Assembly (NCBI RefSeq): GCF_008728515.1
Contig: NC_044977.1
Coordinates: 192,375,987 to 192,439,986, forward strand
DNA length: 64,000 nt
Source: Papio anubis
Lineage: Eukaryota > Chordata > Mammalia > Primates > Cercopithecidae
Reading direction: 5' to 3'
The notes below the pieces were generated by a model, which saw only the letters and a program-made list of their open reading frames with translations, ran no database searches and was not told the origin of the DNA. Below, in pieces: positions 12,900 to 24,486 of this stretch (its first letter is position 1; every line of letters starts with the position of its first letter). The position numbers and the translations under genes are program-made.

Positions 12900-13192
12900 G
12901 GGCCAGACGCGGTGGCTCACACCTATAATCCCAGCACTTTGGGAGGCCGAGGAGGGCGGATCACGAGGTCAGGAGATCGAGACCATCCTGGCTAACATGG
13001 TGAAACTCCATCTCTACTAAAAATACAAAATTTAGCCGGGCGTGGTGGCGGCGCCTGTAGTCCCAGCTACTCGGGAGGCTGAGGCGGGAGAATGGCGGGA
13101 ACGCGGGAGGCGGAGCTTGCAGTGAGCTGAGATCCGGCCACTGTACTCCAGCCTGGGCGACAGAGCGAGACTCCGTCTCAAAAAAAAAAAAA
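12900..13192 (+). mobile_element. Young AluY, Old World monkey type
   Basis: Contains GGTGGCGGCGCCTGTAGTCC and GAGATCCGGCCACTG. Confidence 0.95.
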
Positions 13193-13610
13193 GGCTGATT
13201 TTAAAAAATCATGTATGTAGCAAAAGGCTTCTTGGGGTTGGGAAAAATAGTATGTCCCATTAGAAGACAGAAATTGTGAACTGGCGATGACTCGAAGGAT
13301 TGATACCATTCAACCGGCAACTGTCCCTCTCCTGATACAAGTTCCCCAAACAGGCTCTACGCTCTCGTCTCAGAAAAGGTGATGAGCACTGTCACCTACT
13401 ACCAAAAATAAAACAGGATCTAGAATTTAATATGAATCCCAGTAACATGGCAGCCTAGTAGTAACTCAAAATTAAAATGCCCTCTGAGAATGAACAAACC
13501 TCACAACATCAAAGCCCAGGTACCACTCACGTCCTCACGAAGCAGCCATGGCGGCCGCCATCTTGGATCGGCAGCTCCTCAAGTGACCGAGGGATGAAAA
13601 CCACAGACTC
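13193..13610. other. Unique stretch ending in a CpG-rich patch
   Basis: A/T-rich to about 13530, then GC-rich around the palindrome at 13548. It does not read as a processed gene copy. Confidence 0.45.
13548..13561. promoter_or_regulatory. YY1-type palindrome ATGGCGGCCGCCAT
   Basis: This is a perfect 14-base palindrome with a NotI site at its centre. It gives two opposed YY1-like sites; on the minus strand it reads CCAAGATGGCGGCCGCCATG, close to the consensus found just downstream of many start sites. A splice-donor-like GTGAGT follows on the minus strand at 13531-13526. No gene is identified. Confidence 0.5.
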
Positions 13611-13926
13611 GCCGGGCGGGCGCGGGGGCTCACGCCTGTCGTCCCAGCACTTTGGGAGGCCGAGGTAGGCGGATCACGTGAGGTCAGGAGTTTGAGACCA
13701 GCCTGGCCAACATGGTGAAACCCCATTTCTCCTGAAAATACAAACATTAGCCGGGGGTGGCGGCGGCGCCTGCAGTCCCAGCTACTCGGGAGGCTGAGGC
13801 GGGAGAATCACTGGAACTGATTCACTGAGGCGGAGCTTGCAGTGAGCCGATATCGCGCCACTTAACTCCAGCCTGGGTAACAGAGCAAGACTCCGTCTCA
13901 AAACAAGCAAACAAACAAACAAAAAC
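13611..13926 (+). mobile_element. Alu
   Basis: Starts GCCGGGCGGGCGCGGGGGCT; the tail is (AAAC)n. It retains many CpG sites for its divergence. Confidence 0.93.
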
Positions 13927-14697
13927 CCCACAAACTACAAAAGTAAACAACAGTAAGTGCAACATTTTGCAAGGGCTATGGAGAGATTCACACGCTAAGA
14001 AATCAACATTGGAAAACTAAGCCCCCCAATAGAAGTAACATTTTTTCATGAACTCACTCACAAAAATACACCCAAGAGGGACACTTGAAAATGAAATAAA
14101 AAAGGACTGAGTGGGTACAAATTGGGAGGGGAAAAAAAAGATTAAATAAGTCAGGAAGGGAAAAGACGATAAATTCAATGATGAGCTAATGGAATTTGAT
14201 GCCAGGCACCAGAGGCGGAGCTGCTCAAACATGCATCAGCTCTTTTCTTCCTTTGAAGCCTGAGAAACAAATTGTGCCTATTTATAAGATTTTAAATTCC
14301 AAAAACAGGAGAGTACTTGAGTTAATAGTCATCGAAAGAAAAAAAAAATCGAGTTGTTAGAGTATTTCGCTGTTGGTCTAAATAAACTTTAAAAGGATGA
14401 ACAACGATGTTCTACCTGCTGGGTGCTGGGGCAGGGTTGACAGGGAGGAGAATGGGAGACACAAAATACTCATAGAAAGGGGAATAGCTGCAGAACTGCG
14501 CCCACCATGGGAACCTCAGGAGAAGCACTAGCAATCAGAAGTAAATAAAGCACATTTTTAAAAAGACTTTGTACTTTCATACACAGAATTATATTTCAGC
14601 CACTGAATTAATATATGCCACTTTCTTATTTGTGAACACATGTGTTATGCAAAGAGTTATTTCATTTTTAAATGTAACTTTAAAAAAAAGTATTTGG
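13927..14697. other. Alu-free A/T-rich stretch
   Basis: Nothing recognised. Confidence 0.5.
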
Positions 14698-15345
14698 GGC
14701 CAGGTGTGGTGGCTCATGCCTGTAATCCCAGCACTTTGGCAGGCCAAAGTGGGTGGATCACCTGAGGTCAGGAGTTCGAGACCCACCTGAACAACCCTGG
14801 TGAAACCCTGTCTCTACTAAAAATACAAAAAATTGGCTGGGCGCAGTGGCTCACGCCTGTAATCCCAGCACATTGGAAGGCCGAGGTGGGTGGATCACCT
14901 GAGGTTAGGAGTTTGAGACCAGCCTGACCAATGTGGTGAAACCTTATCTCTACTGAAAATACAAAATTAGCCGGCATGGTGGCACATGCCTGTAATCCCA
15001 GCTCCTCAGGAGGCCGAGGCAGGAGAATCACTTGAACTCGGGAGGTGGAGGTTGCAATGAGCCGAGGTCATGCTATTGCACTCCAGCCAGGGAAACAAGA
15101 GCGAATCTCCATCTCTGTCTCTCTCTCTCTATGTGTGTGTGTGTGTATATATATATATGCACAAAATATACAAACATTAGCTGGGCATGGTAGCGGATGC
15201 CTGTAGTCCCAGCTACTTGCGAGGCTGAGGTGAGAGGATCACTTGAGCCCAAGAGTTTCAGGCTGCAGGGAGCCGAGTTCATGCCACTGCACTCCAGCCT
15301 GGGCGACAGGGTAAGACCTTGTCTCAAAACACACAAACAAAAACT
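14698..15345 (+). mobile_element. Nested Alu pair with internal microsatellite
   Basis: An Alu left arm (14698-14833) is interrupted by a second Alu (14834-15113) with a (CT)n(TG)n(TA)n tail (15113-15160); the right arm of the first resumes at 15161-15345. Confidence 0.9.
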
Positions 15346-15809
15346 AAAAATCGACCTAGCATCTGATCCATCAATCCCACTGCTAGGTATATACCCAAAA
15401 GAAAGGAAATCTGTATATCAAAGAGACTATCTGCCCTCCCATGTTTATTGCTGCACTATTCACAATAGCCCAGATTTGGAAGCAACCTAAGTATCCATCA
15501 ACAGATGAATGGATAAAGAAACTGGTCCATATGCACAATGGAGTACTATTCAGCCAAGAAAAAGAATGAGATCCTGTCATTTGCAGTGGCATGGATGGAA
15601 CTGGAGGTCATTATGTTAAGTGAAATAAGCCAGGCACAGAAAGACAAACTTCACATGTTTTCATTTATTTGTGGGAGCTAAAAGTAGTAAAACAGTTGAA
15701 TCCCTGGAGATAGAGAGTAGAATGATGATTTCCAGAGGCTGGAAAGGGTGATTGGTCAGAGGGAACTGGGATAGTTAATGGGTACAAAAATATAGTTAGA
15801 AACAATGGG
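15335..15809 (+). mobile_element. L1 3' part (ORF2 end)
   Basis: Contains CCCACTGCTAGGTATATACC, ATGAATGGATAAAGAAACTG and CATGGATGGAACTGGAGG, typical primate L1 ORF2 end and 3' UTR. It is non-coding here and resumes at 16724. Confidence 0.92.
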
Positions 15810-16119
15810 ACAGGCGCAGTGGCTCACACCTGTAATCCCAGCACTTTGGGAGGCCAAGGTGGGCTGATCGCATGAGGCCGAGAGTTCGAGACCAGCCTGA
15901 CCAACATGGTGAAACCCTGTTTCTACTAAAATACAAAATTAGCTGGGCATGGTGGTGCATGCCTGTAATCTCAGCTACTCGGGAAGCTGAGGCAGGAGAG
16001 TCATTTGAACCAGGGAGGCGGTGGTTGCAGTGAGCCAAGATCACACCATTGCACTTCAGCCTGGGCAACAGGAGAGAAACTCCATCTTGAAAAAAAAAAA
16101 AGAAAGAAAGAAAGAAAAA
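15810..16119 (+). mobile_element. Alu
   Basis: Target duplication AGAAACAATGG(G)A at 15798-15809 and 16120-16131, inside L1. Confidence 0.95.
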
Positions 16120-16131
16120 GAAACAATGGAC

Positions 16132-16723
16132 TGGGTGCAGGGGCTCATGCTACCAGCACTGTGGGAAGCCAATATGGGAGAATGATTGAGCCTAGAAGTT
16201 CAAGACCAGCCTGGACAACATAGTGAGACACCATCTCTGCAAAACATAAAAAAAGGGCCGGGCTCAGTGGCTCAGCCTGTAATCCCAGCACTTCAGGAGG
16301 CTGAGGCAGGCAGATTGCCTGAGGTCGGGAGTTTAAGACCAGCCTGGCCAACTTGGTGAAACCCTGTCTTTACTAAAAATACAAAAATGAGCTTGGCAGG
16401 GTGGTGGGCACCTGTAATCCCAGCTACTCGTGAGACTGAGGCAGGAGAATCGCTTGAACTCAGGAGGCAGAGGTTGCAGTGAGCCCAGATTGAGCCACTG
16501 CACTCCAGCCTGGGCAATAGAGTGAGACTCTGTTTCGAAAATAAAAAAAATAAAAAAAATTAGCCGGGCGTGGGGGTGCATGCCTGTAATCCCAGTACCC
16601 AGGAGACTGAGGTGGGAGAATCATTTGGGCCGAGGAAGTTGAGAAGGCAGTGAGCCGAGATCCGGTCACTGTACTTCAGCCCAGGTGACAGAGCAAGACC
16701 CTGTCTCAGGGGGAAAAAAAAAA
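16132..16723 (+). mobile_element. Nested Alu pair
   Basis: An older Alu (16132-16254 and 16560-16723) is split by a second Alu (16255-16558) ending in an A-rich tract. Confidence 0.9.
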
Positions 16724-16985
16724 TGAATGAATGAATAAAATCTGGTATTTAATAGCAAAATAGAGTGACTACAGTCAACAGTAATTTACCGTACATTTTT
16801 AAATACCTAAAGGAGTATATTTGGATCGTTTCTAACACAAAGAAAAGATAAATGCTTGAGGTGATGGGTACCCATTTACCCTGATGTGATTATTATACAT
16901 TGTGCACCTGTATCAAAACATCTCACGTCCCCCTAAATATATACACTTTTCTGTACCCACAAAAGTTAAAAATAATAAACTAAAT
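16724..16985 (+). mobile_element. L1 3' UTR end
   Basis: Continuation of the 15335 L1 (ACTACAGTCAACAGTAATTT; CATTGTGCACCTGTATCAAA) ending TAAAAATAATAAA. Confidence 0.9.
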
Positions 16986-17098
16986 AAGGACAGTGGCCAT
17001 AGAGAAATAAAAGAAGAAAAAATAGTTGCCTGTTAGGACAACTGTAGGAAGCAGAGTTGGGGAGGCAACACTGACTTGCATTCGAAAGGAAAGCATGA

Positions 17099-17396
17099 TT
17101 TTTTTTTTTTTTTTTTTGAGACGGAGCCTCGCTCTGTCGCCCAGGCTGGAGTGCAGTGGTGTGATCTCGGCTCACTGCAACCTCTACCTCCCGGGTTCCC
17201 GCCATTCTCCTGCCTCAGCCTCCTGAGTAGCTGGGACCACAGGCGCCGCCACCGCACCCGGCTAATTTTCTTGTATTTTTAGTAGAGACGGGGTTTCACC
17301 GTGTTAGCCAGGATGGCCTCAATCTCCTGACCTCATGATCCGCCCTCCTCGGCCTCCCAAAGTGCTGGGATTACAGGCGTGAGCCACCGCCCGGCC
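17099..17396 (-). mobile_element. AluY
   Basis: Target duplication GAAAGCATG before (17090-17098) and after (17397-17405). Confidence 0.95.
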
Positions 17397-17855
17397 GAAA
17401 GCATGTGACATTTTTGAAAAGTTAGAGAACTGAAGGGCGTTTCCTTTTCTAATCGACTGTTACGATCAAAGTGGAATTTTTGTTGTTGTTATCGCTCTTT
17501 CAGAGGAAGGATGTTCTACAAAATGAAACACAGGCAGTAGAGGAAGATGATATTCTTCAAGAAATCTAGATCAAGAAAGTCAGGGTTCGCTTGAAACTTT
17601 TAAGAGAAGTTTCTTGTATAATCTCAAAATTTCAGGAGAGGTGTCATTAGCAGATGACAGTTTAAAAACGTTCCTTCCCACAGATTTCTCAAAGACATTA
17701 TCTAAGAAGGGGGTGTGGGGAAGGCAAATGGCCAAATGGTATATATTGGCTTTTTGAAGCATAGTAGAAAAAAGTTTATCAGTGAAATGCCAGCCAAAGA
17801 GAGGCTATTTTGGTAAGTGGTAAGTTGTATGGTAATGTTAAAAATAAATAAATGT
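17397..17855. other. Alu-free stretch, nothing recognised
   Basis: No gene or known repeat identified. Confidence 0.5.
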
Positions 17856-18148
17856 GGCCGGGCATGGTGGCTCATGCCTGTAATCCCAGCACTTTGGGAG
17901 GCCGAGGCGGGTGGATCACGAGGTCAGGAGATCGAGACCATCCTGGCTAACACGGTGAAACCCCGTCTCTATTAAGAAATACAAAAAACTAGCCGGGCGA
18001 GGTGGCGGCGCCTGTAGTCCCAGCTACTCGGGAGGCTGAGGCCGGAGAATGGCGTGAACCCGGGAGGCGGAGCTTGCAGTTAGCTGAGATCCGGCCACTG
18101 CACTGCAGCCTGGGCCACAGAGCGAGACTCCGTCTCAAAAAATAAAGA

Positions 18149-18179
<31 letters not shown>

Positions 18180-18180
18180 G
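17856..18180 (+). mobile_element. Young AluY, Old World monkey type, with (AAAT)n tail
   Basis: Contains CTAGCCGGGCGAGGTGGCGG and GAGATCCGGCCACTGC; target duplication AAAATAAATAAATGT at both ends. Confidence 0.96.
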
Positions 18181-18552
18181 TATGTGCATTAACGATGGTG
18201 ATATAAATAAGTAAGTATATGAATACGGGTGACCTGTCAGGACTGCCTGTGTCCTGTACGGCGGGGGCCAGGGTGTTTCTGCTACATTTCATGAAGTATG
18301 TCATTGGCAGCTAAGATGCTCAGAGCAGCAAAGCAATGGAACAAAATCTGATATTTAAATGAGTCTTTCCAACACTACAAAACCTTGGGGTCGATTCTCA
18401 CAGAATGGAAGGATTTTGAGGGCATTAAACAGGGTGGGTATATTTCTTTGGCTGTATCTCCCACACATATCTCCTTAGTCTTCCTTTTAAGACTTTCAAC
18501 TCTGTTGTTTATTCTGCTGTTTTTCTTGTATTTTCTTTTTCTTTTTCTTTTT

Positions 18553-18850
18553 CTTTTTTTTTTTTTTTGAGACACAGTCTTGCTTTCTCACTCAGGCTGG
18601 AGTGCAGTGGTGCGATCTCTGATCACTGCAACCTCCACCTCCCGGGTTCCAGCGATTCTCCTGCCTCAGCCTCCCGAGTAGCTGGGACCACAGGCGTGCA
18701 CCACCACACTCGGCTGATTTTTGTATTTTTAGTAGGGATGGGGTTTCACCATGTTGGTCAGGCTGGTCTGGAACTTCTGACCTCAGGTGATCCTCCCACC
18801 TCAGCCTCCCAAAGTGCAGGGATTACAGGCGTGAGCCACCATGCCCAGCC
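18553..18850 (-). mobile_element. Alu
   Basis: Preceded by a long (CTTTTT)n tract from 18532. Confidence 0.95.
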
Positions 18851-19692
18851 AAAATACCCTTTTTATATAGAGAAATTATTTTCTGAATCCTGATTGATTT
18901 GGGAAACAGCGTACATGTGAGGTGTGCCTCTTCTGCATCTCCAGGGAAAAAATGTGGGCTGAGTTTCCTCCTAAAGGCTGGCATTCCGATCTAGCTAGGA
19001 GAGCTTCCCATTTTTTTCCCCTTTCCCCCCTTTTGCTTTATTTCTAACTTGCATTTTGCAGCATTGGTAAGACAACAGGAAGCACTGGGCTTCCTCTCCA
19101 GGGCATTCAGCTGAAGGGATGTGCTTACCACATTGAAAACAGTAGCCGGAAAAGAGAGCACCCACCCACCCTCCAGAGCATGACCTCTCCCCTCCTCCTT
19201 GCTCTCTCTGCCCTCCCCATGCCGGCCCCATTTCCCCCTCAGTGACTGGGAGGCCCCATTGGCGTTGCACTGTGCAGGCCCCCCCTCCCCGGTGTCCGTG
19301 CCAGCTTTATCCCCACTGAGATTTGATGTAGCTGTATGTGTACCTTCCCATGTTCTCCTAAACAAAGGTTTTTGGAGGTCTGAAGGAAAGACTGTTTTTG
19401 AACCGTGATCTGCTAATACCATCTCTCTTAAGATTTTGAGATGATGCAAGGAACTTCTCAGTCTCAGCAACATAAGATGCTGTTACGTAAAGTTACTAAG
19501 AGTTAATCAGTCACTGAGACTCAGACTCACTTAGTGTCAGAATTGCTCCTAATGTCCTTATATGTAAAATGGTTTGCTGTGTTGCCATTTATAAGCTAAA
19601 CACCCTTGAAATAAGCAAAGGGAGGGATTACCGGTTGCAAACTCAGTGTGTACAGGGATAAGAGTTTTAAATATGACGCAATTAAAAAAAAT
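18851..19692. other. Alu-free stretch, no gene recognised
   Basis: A 160-codon minus-strand frame (18991-19473) lacks domains or clear exon structure and is not called. Confidence 0.5.
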
Positions 19693-19972
19693 TTTTCTTT
19701 TCTTGACATAGAATCTAAGTCTGTCACGCAGGCTGGAGTGCAGTGGCGGGATCTCAGCTCACAGCAACCTCTGCCTCTTGGGTTCAAGCAATTCTCCTGC
19801 CTCAGCCTCCTGAGTAGCTGGGATTACAGGCGCACACCACCACGCCCAGCTAATTTTTATAGACAGGGTTTCACCGTGTTGGCCAGGATGCTCTTGATCT
19901 CTTGACCTTGTGATCCTCCCACCTTGGCCTCCCAAATGCTGGGATTACAAGTGTAAGCCACCGTACCCGGCC
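19693..19972 (-). mobile_element. Alu with internal deletion
   Basis: The segment between CTAATTTTTAT and AGACAGGG lacks about 10 bases of the usual Alu. Confidence 0.92.
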
Positions 19973-19986
19973 GCAATGCATTTCTT

Positions 19987-20297
19987 TCTTTTTTTTTTTT
20001 TCTTTTTTTTGTTTTGAGACGGAGTCTTGCTCTGTCACCCAGGCTGGAGTGCAGTGGCCGGATCTCAGCTCACTGCAAGCTCCGCCTCCCAGGTTTACGC
20101 CATTCTCCTGCCTCAGCCTCCCGAGTAGCTGGAACTACAGGCGCCCGCCACCTCGCCCAGCTAGTTTTTTGTATTTTTTAGTAGAGACGGGGTTTCACCG
20201 TGTTAGCCAGGATGGTCTCGATCTCCTGACCTCGTGATCCGCCCGTCTCGGCCTCCCAAAGTGCTGGGATTACAGGCTTGAGCCACCGCGCCCGGCC
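19987..20297 (-). mobile_element. Young AluY, Old World monkey type
   Basis: Has CAGTGGCCGGATCTCAGC and GGCTTGAGCC; target duplication TGCATTTCTT at 19977-19986 and 20300-20309. Confidence 0.96.
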
Positions 20298-20491
20298 AGT
20301 GCATTTCTTAAATGTATTTGATTTAAAATTAGCCAGGCGTGGTGGCTCTCTAAATGTCTCCAGCCTCTCTGAAATGTATAAAACCAAGCTGCGCCTGACC
20401 ACCTTAGGTACATGTTCTCAGGACCAGTCATGGGCCATGGTCACTCATATTTGGCTCAGAATACAGCTCTTCAAATATTTTACAGAGTTCT

Positions 20492-20785
20492 GGCCAGGTG
20501 TGGTGGCTCACACCTGTAATCCCCAGCACTTTGGGAGGCCGAGGCAGGTGGATCACCTGAGGTCAGGAGTTTGAAACAAGACTGGCCAACATGGAGACAC
20601 CCCGTCTCTACTAAAAATACAAAATTTAGCCAGGCATGGTGGCAGGCACCTGTAATCCCAGCTACTCAGGAGGCTGAGGCAGGAGAATTGCTCAAACACA
20701 AGAGGCAGAGGTTGCAGTGAGCCGAGATCGCTCAACTGCACTCCAGCCTGGGGGACAGAGCAAGACTGTCTCAAAAAAAAAAAAA
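20492..20785 (+). mobile_element. Alu
   Basis: Starts GGCCAGGTGTGGTGGCTCAC and ends in A13. Confidence 0.95.
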
Positions 20786-20967
20786 GTATTTTTTCTTCCA
20801 GAGTTTGACTCTCCTTGGACAGAACCAACTTTGGACAGAAGGTCCAAAAAGCTGCTGAGAACAGTCTTTGCACTGATTGCACTGGCAGGACGATGGGACC
20901 TTGAAAACAAAAGCCGTATCTGGAATGAGTGAAAGACACCGTTGTTTTGGGACCAATTACAGAAGAC

Positions 20968-21277
20968 TTTTTTTTTTTTTTTTGGTGACAGAGTCTTGCT
21001 CTGTCACTCCAGGCTGGAGTACAAAGGCACGATCTCTCGGCTCACTGCAACCTCCACCTCCTGAGTTCAACGATTCTCATGCCTCAGCCTTCCTAGCAGT
21101 TTGGACTACAGTTTGGACTACTACGTGCCACCACGCCCGGCTAATTTTTGTATTTTTAGCAGAGACGGGGTTTCACCATGTTGGCCAGGCTGGTCTCGAA
21201 CTCCTGACCTCAGGTGATCCACCCGCCTCAGCCTCCCAAAGTGCTGGGATTACAGGTGTGAGCCACCGTGCCCGGCC
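20968..21277 (-). mobile_element. Alu with short internal duplication
   Basis: AGTTTGGACTACTAC follows AGTTTGGACTAC near 21100-21122, a 12-base tandem duplication. Confidence 0.93.
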
Positions 21278-21619
21278 TTCGCCTAGTCTTTCTTCCCTGA
21301 GAAATGACATCTATAAAAGTTGGGTTCTACTTTTGAAAAACTTGGATCAGGTGATTATCTCAGAAACAGTTTCCTCCCTGGCACAATGGTTTTCCTAATC
21401 AGTGCCCACACCCACCATGAACCATTAAAATCACGGTGAAAACCACGGTCCCCTATGCCAGACTTTGATCCTGATGGTTCAGCAGGAAGATGTTGCTTGG
21501 CTGAAGAAGGAATTGAGTGAGGTTCCTCTGGTGTTAATTACCTCCAAGCTGTCACTACATCATGCTGCTGCCTTCGAACAGTCTCAGTGGAAGTGAGTGA
21601 TCTTCAATCACCCTATCCA

Positions 21620-21667
21620 GCTACCCCGAGTAGCTGGGATTACAGGTACCCGCCACCACACCCAGCC
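21620..21667 (-). mobile_element. Alu fragment before triplicated block 1
   Basis: Only CCGAGTAGCTGGGATTACAG to CACACCCAGCC remains. Confidence 0.85.
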
Positions 21668-21808
21668 ACCTTGAACAAATCTTAAGTGCTCTCAGCTGAG
21701 GGTTTTCTCCAAGATTAAGCGAAATTATCCACATAAAGCACTTAACATAAAATAAGTGCTTGGTACTTGTTGATGCGAGTGAAATAGAAGGTGGCTAGTT
21801 GGTGAGAT
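21668..21808 (+). repeat. Triplicated block, copy 1
   Basis: The block begins ACCTTGAACAAATCTTAAG and continues through CCACATAAAGCACTTAAC to GTTGGTGAGATGA. It follows a truncated minus-strand Alu end and is followed by another Alu piece. The core resembles the 3' end of an old MIR/L2-type element. Confidence 0.9.
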
Positions 21809-21955
21809 GAGTTTTTGTTTGTTTGTTTGTTTGTTGTTGTTGTTGTTGTTTTTGGACAGAGTTTCACTCTTGTTGCCCAGGCTGGAGTGTGGTGGTGCGA
21901 TCCTGGCTCAACGCAACCTCCGCCTGCCGGGTTTAAGAGATTCTCCTGCCTTCTC
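21808..21955 (-). mobile_element. Truncated Alu with (GTTT)n(GTT)n tail
   Basis: Stops at GATTCTCCTGCCTT; the T tract has become (TTTG)n then (TTG)n. Confidence 0.9.
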
Positions 21956-22112
21956 CATGTCTGCCATTTAATCAGCAAACGTGCTGTTCAGCAACCACTA
22001 ACCACTATCGGCTGACAGTTTGATAGACTTGATAAAGACGACGAGTCGTTGAAGCTGTTTTATCTTCTTTGTGTAATATTAATATCTTCACCACAGTTCT
22101 TGGGCAAATCGT

Positions 22113-22399
22113 CTTTTTTTTTTTTTGGAGACAGGATCTCATTCTGTTGCCCAGGCTGGAGTGCAGTGGTGCAGTCATGGCTCCCTGCAGCTTCCACCTC
22201 CTGAGCTCGAGTGATCAGCCTCTCGAGTAGCTGAGCCTGCAAGCACATGCTACCGTGCCTGACTGATTTTTGTATTTTTTTGTAGAGATGGGGTCTTGCT
22301 CTGTTCCCAGGCTGGTCTCAAAATCCTGACCCTCAAGTAATCCTCCCGCTACGGCGTCCCAAAGTGCTGAGATGACAGGCATGAGCCCCCACGCCCAGC
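22113..22399 (-). mobile_element. Old Alu (AluJ-like)
   Basis: Diverged (GGAGACAGGATCTCATTCTG; AGCTTCCACCTCCTGAGCTC) and joined directly to triplicated block 2. Confidence 0.9.
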
Positions 22400-22541
22400 C
22401 ACCTTGAACAAATCTCAAGTGCTCTCAGCCAAGGGATTTCTCTGCGATTAAGGGAAATTATCCACATAAAGCACTTCGCACAAAATAAGTGCTTGGTACT
22501 TGTCAATGAGGATGAAATAGAAGACGACGAATTGGTGAGAA
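22400..22541 (+). repeat. Triplicated block, copy 2
   Basis: This is the most divergent copy of the 21668 block (for example CCAAGGGATTTCTCTGCG for CTGAGGGTTTTCTCCAAG). It again abuts an Alu ending CCCAGCCACCTTGAAC. Confidence 0.9.
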
Positions 22542-22589
22542 GTGTTTTTTATTTTTATTTTTTGTTTGTTTTTATTTTGGTTTTTTGGT

Positions 22590-22740
22590 TTTTTTGGACG
22601 GAGTTTCGCTCTTGTTGCCCAGGCTGGAGTGCAGTGGCGCGATCTTGGCTCTACACAACCTCTGCTTCCCAGGTTCAAGATAGTCTCCTGCCTCAGCCCC
22701 CCGAGTAGCTGGGATTACAGGCACCCACCACCACACCCAG
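22590..22740 (-). mobile_element. Alu fragment before triplicated block 3
   Basis: Ends abruptly at CACCACACCCAGACACC, the same kind of junction as at 21666. Confidence 0.9.
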
Positions 22741-22886
22741 ACACCTTGAACAAATCTTAAGTGCTCTCAGCTGAGGGTTTTCTCCAAGATTAAGCAAAAT
22801 TATCCACATAAAGCATTTAGCACAAAATAAGTGCTTGGTACTTGTTGATGAGGATGAAATAGAAGGTGACTAGTTGGTGAGATGAG
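22741..22886 (+). repeat. Triplicated block, copy 3
   Basis: This copy is almost identical to copy 1 and again directly follows a truncated Alu (CACCCAGACACCTTGAAC). The repeated Alu junction shows that Alu plus unique DNA were copied together. Confidence 0.9.
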
Positions 22887-22935
22887 GTTTTTAATTTTAT
22901 TTTCTGTTTTTGTGTTTTGTTGTTGTTGGTGGTGG

Positions 22936-23224
22936 TTTTTTTGGACGGAGTTTCGCTCTTGTTGCGCAGGCTGGAGTGTGGTGGTGCGATCCTGGCTCAA
23001 CGCAACCTCCACCTGCCAGGTTTAAGAGATTCTTCTGCCTCAGCCCCCCCGAGTAGCTGGGATTACAGGCATAAGCCACCGTGCCTGGTTAATTTTTTGC
23101 ATTTTTAGTGGAGACAGGGTTTCACTATGTTGGGCAGGCTGGTCTCGAACTCCTGACCTCAGGTGATCTGCCTGCCTCAGCCTCCCGAAGCGCTGGGATT
23201 ATAGGCATGAGTCACCGCCCCCGG
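22936..23224 (-). mobile_element. Alu
   Basis: Full length after block 3. Its start (GGACGGAGTTTCGCTCTTGT) and text (CGATCCTGGCTCAACGCAAC) match the truncated Alu at 21850, as expected for duplicated copies. Confidence 0.94.
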
Positions 23225-24127
23225 CTGAGAAGTATTTTTTTAAATAACACTTTTTTTTTTCCCCTAGCTCCATCATCTGTTTGCTTTGGCCATCACAACA
23301 CCCACACTCTTTTAAAGAAGGTCTCCAAGGCTAGAAAGTTCTCCCACTCTAATTTGGGTAAAATATGAATATGTTTGCAACACACTGAGGCGTGCCGTCT
23401 TCCTCATGTCCACCCATGGACTCCGTGGAAATCAGAGGGCTCCATCTTCGGGAGATTTGCTTTCGTAGTGCTGGCTGCATCCTTAGCACTCTGTGGTTCC
23501 CCGATACAAGTGCTGGAATCTCTCGGGCTCAGTATTACTAAATGAGTAGCCAGCTGCATCATGCAGGGACCCAGCAGGAACCAGATGGCGCATTCAAACA
23601 AGGACAAGTCAGGAGGATTTATAAAGGGACGATTCACAAAGGGGTGGTGAGGGGAAGGCAAACCACAAAGGATAATGCAATTACACGAGCTGGTGAGGCA
23701 GAGCTGTTACCCATGCTAGGCCCAGAGAAGACAGCCGGGGCAGTAAGTGGTTCCCAGACACCCAAGGCAGAGACTCGTGTGCAAAGAGCCGCCCTGAGAC
23801 GGGTGTGAGTTTGGTTGAGAGGTGCAGCTGGTTTGAGACATATCTACAGCGAGGAGTCAGGAGAATAAATACTCTCATCTCACTTTCTTCCTCCCCTCTA
23901 ATTTTCCAAACCTCCCTCTTAGCCAAATACCACTGGAAGCCAAAGGCCAAGGGAGCCCATTAAGGCCAGCCTCCTGGGGCAGGGTGGAAAAGAGTGGGAA
24001 GTGGATATGGAGGGGCAAATGGAAGTTATCTGGCACATTAAATAAATAAAAAGTGATATGACCAGTGATACAAACCAAGGATTAGAGTTTGTCCAATTGC
24101 TTGCAACTGGGGTCCTTTAAAAAAATT
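23225..24127. other. Alu-free stretch, no gene recognised
   Basis: GC content is moderate; no convincing exon or known repeat identified. Confidence 0.5.
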
Positions 24128-24380
24128 GGCAGGTGCAGTGGCTCACGTCTGGAATCCCAGCACTGTGGGAGGCCGAGGTGGGCGGATCACGAGGTCAGGA
24201 GATCGAGACCATCCTGGCCAACATGGTGAAACCCCATCTTTACTAAAAATACAAAATTAGCCAGGTGTGGTGGCGCATACCTGTAATCCCAGCTACTCAG
24301 GAGGCTGAGGCAGAGGTTACAGTGAGCTGAGACTGCTCCATTGCACTCCAGCCTGGCAATAGAGCGAGACTCCGTCTCAA
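24128..24380 (+). mobile_element. Alu
   Basis: Lacks about 25 bases before CAGAGGTTACAGTGAG; its tail is the GGAA microsatellite. Confidence 0.94.
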
Positions 24381-24486
24381 AAAAGAAAGAGAGAGAGAGA
24401 GAAGGAAGGAGGGAAGGAGGGAAGGAAGGAAGGAAGGAAGGAAGGAAGGAAGGAAGGAAGGAAGGAAGGAAGGAAGGAAAGAAAGA
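24381..24486 (+). repeat. GGAA microsatellite in an Alu tail
   Basis: The A-rich tail of the Alu at 24128 has expanded into (GA)n and then an uninterrupted run of about 14-15 GAAG units (24421-24480). Confidence 0.95.

Noticed and set aside
18991..19473. 160-codon minus-strand frame in unique DNA
   Set aside because: Low-information composition, no domain, no promoter or splice context.
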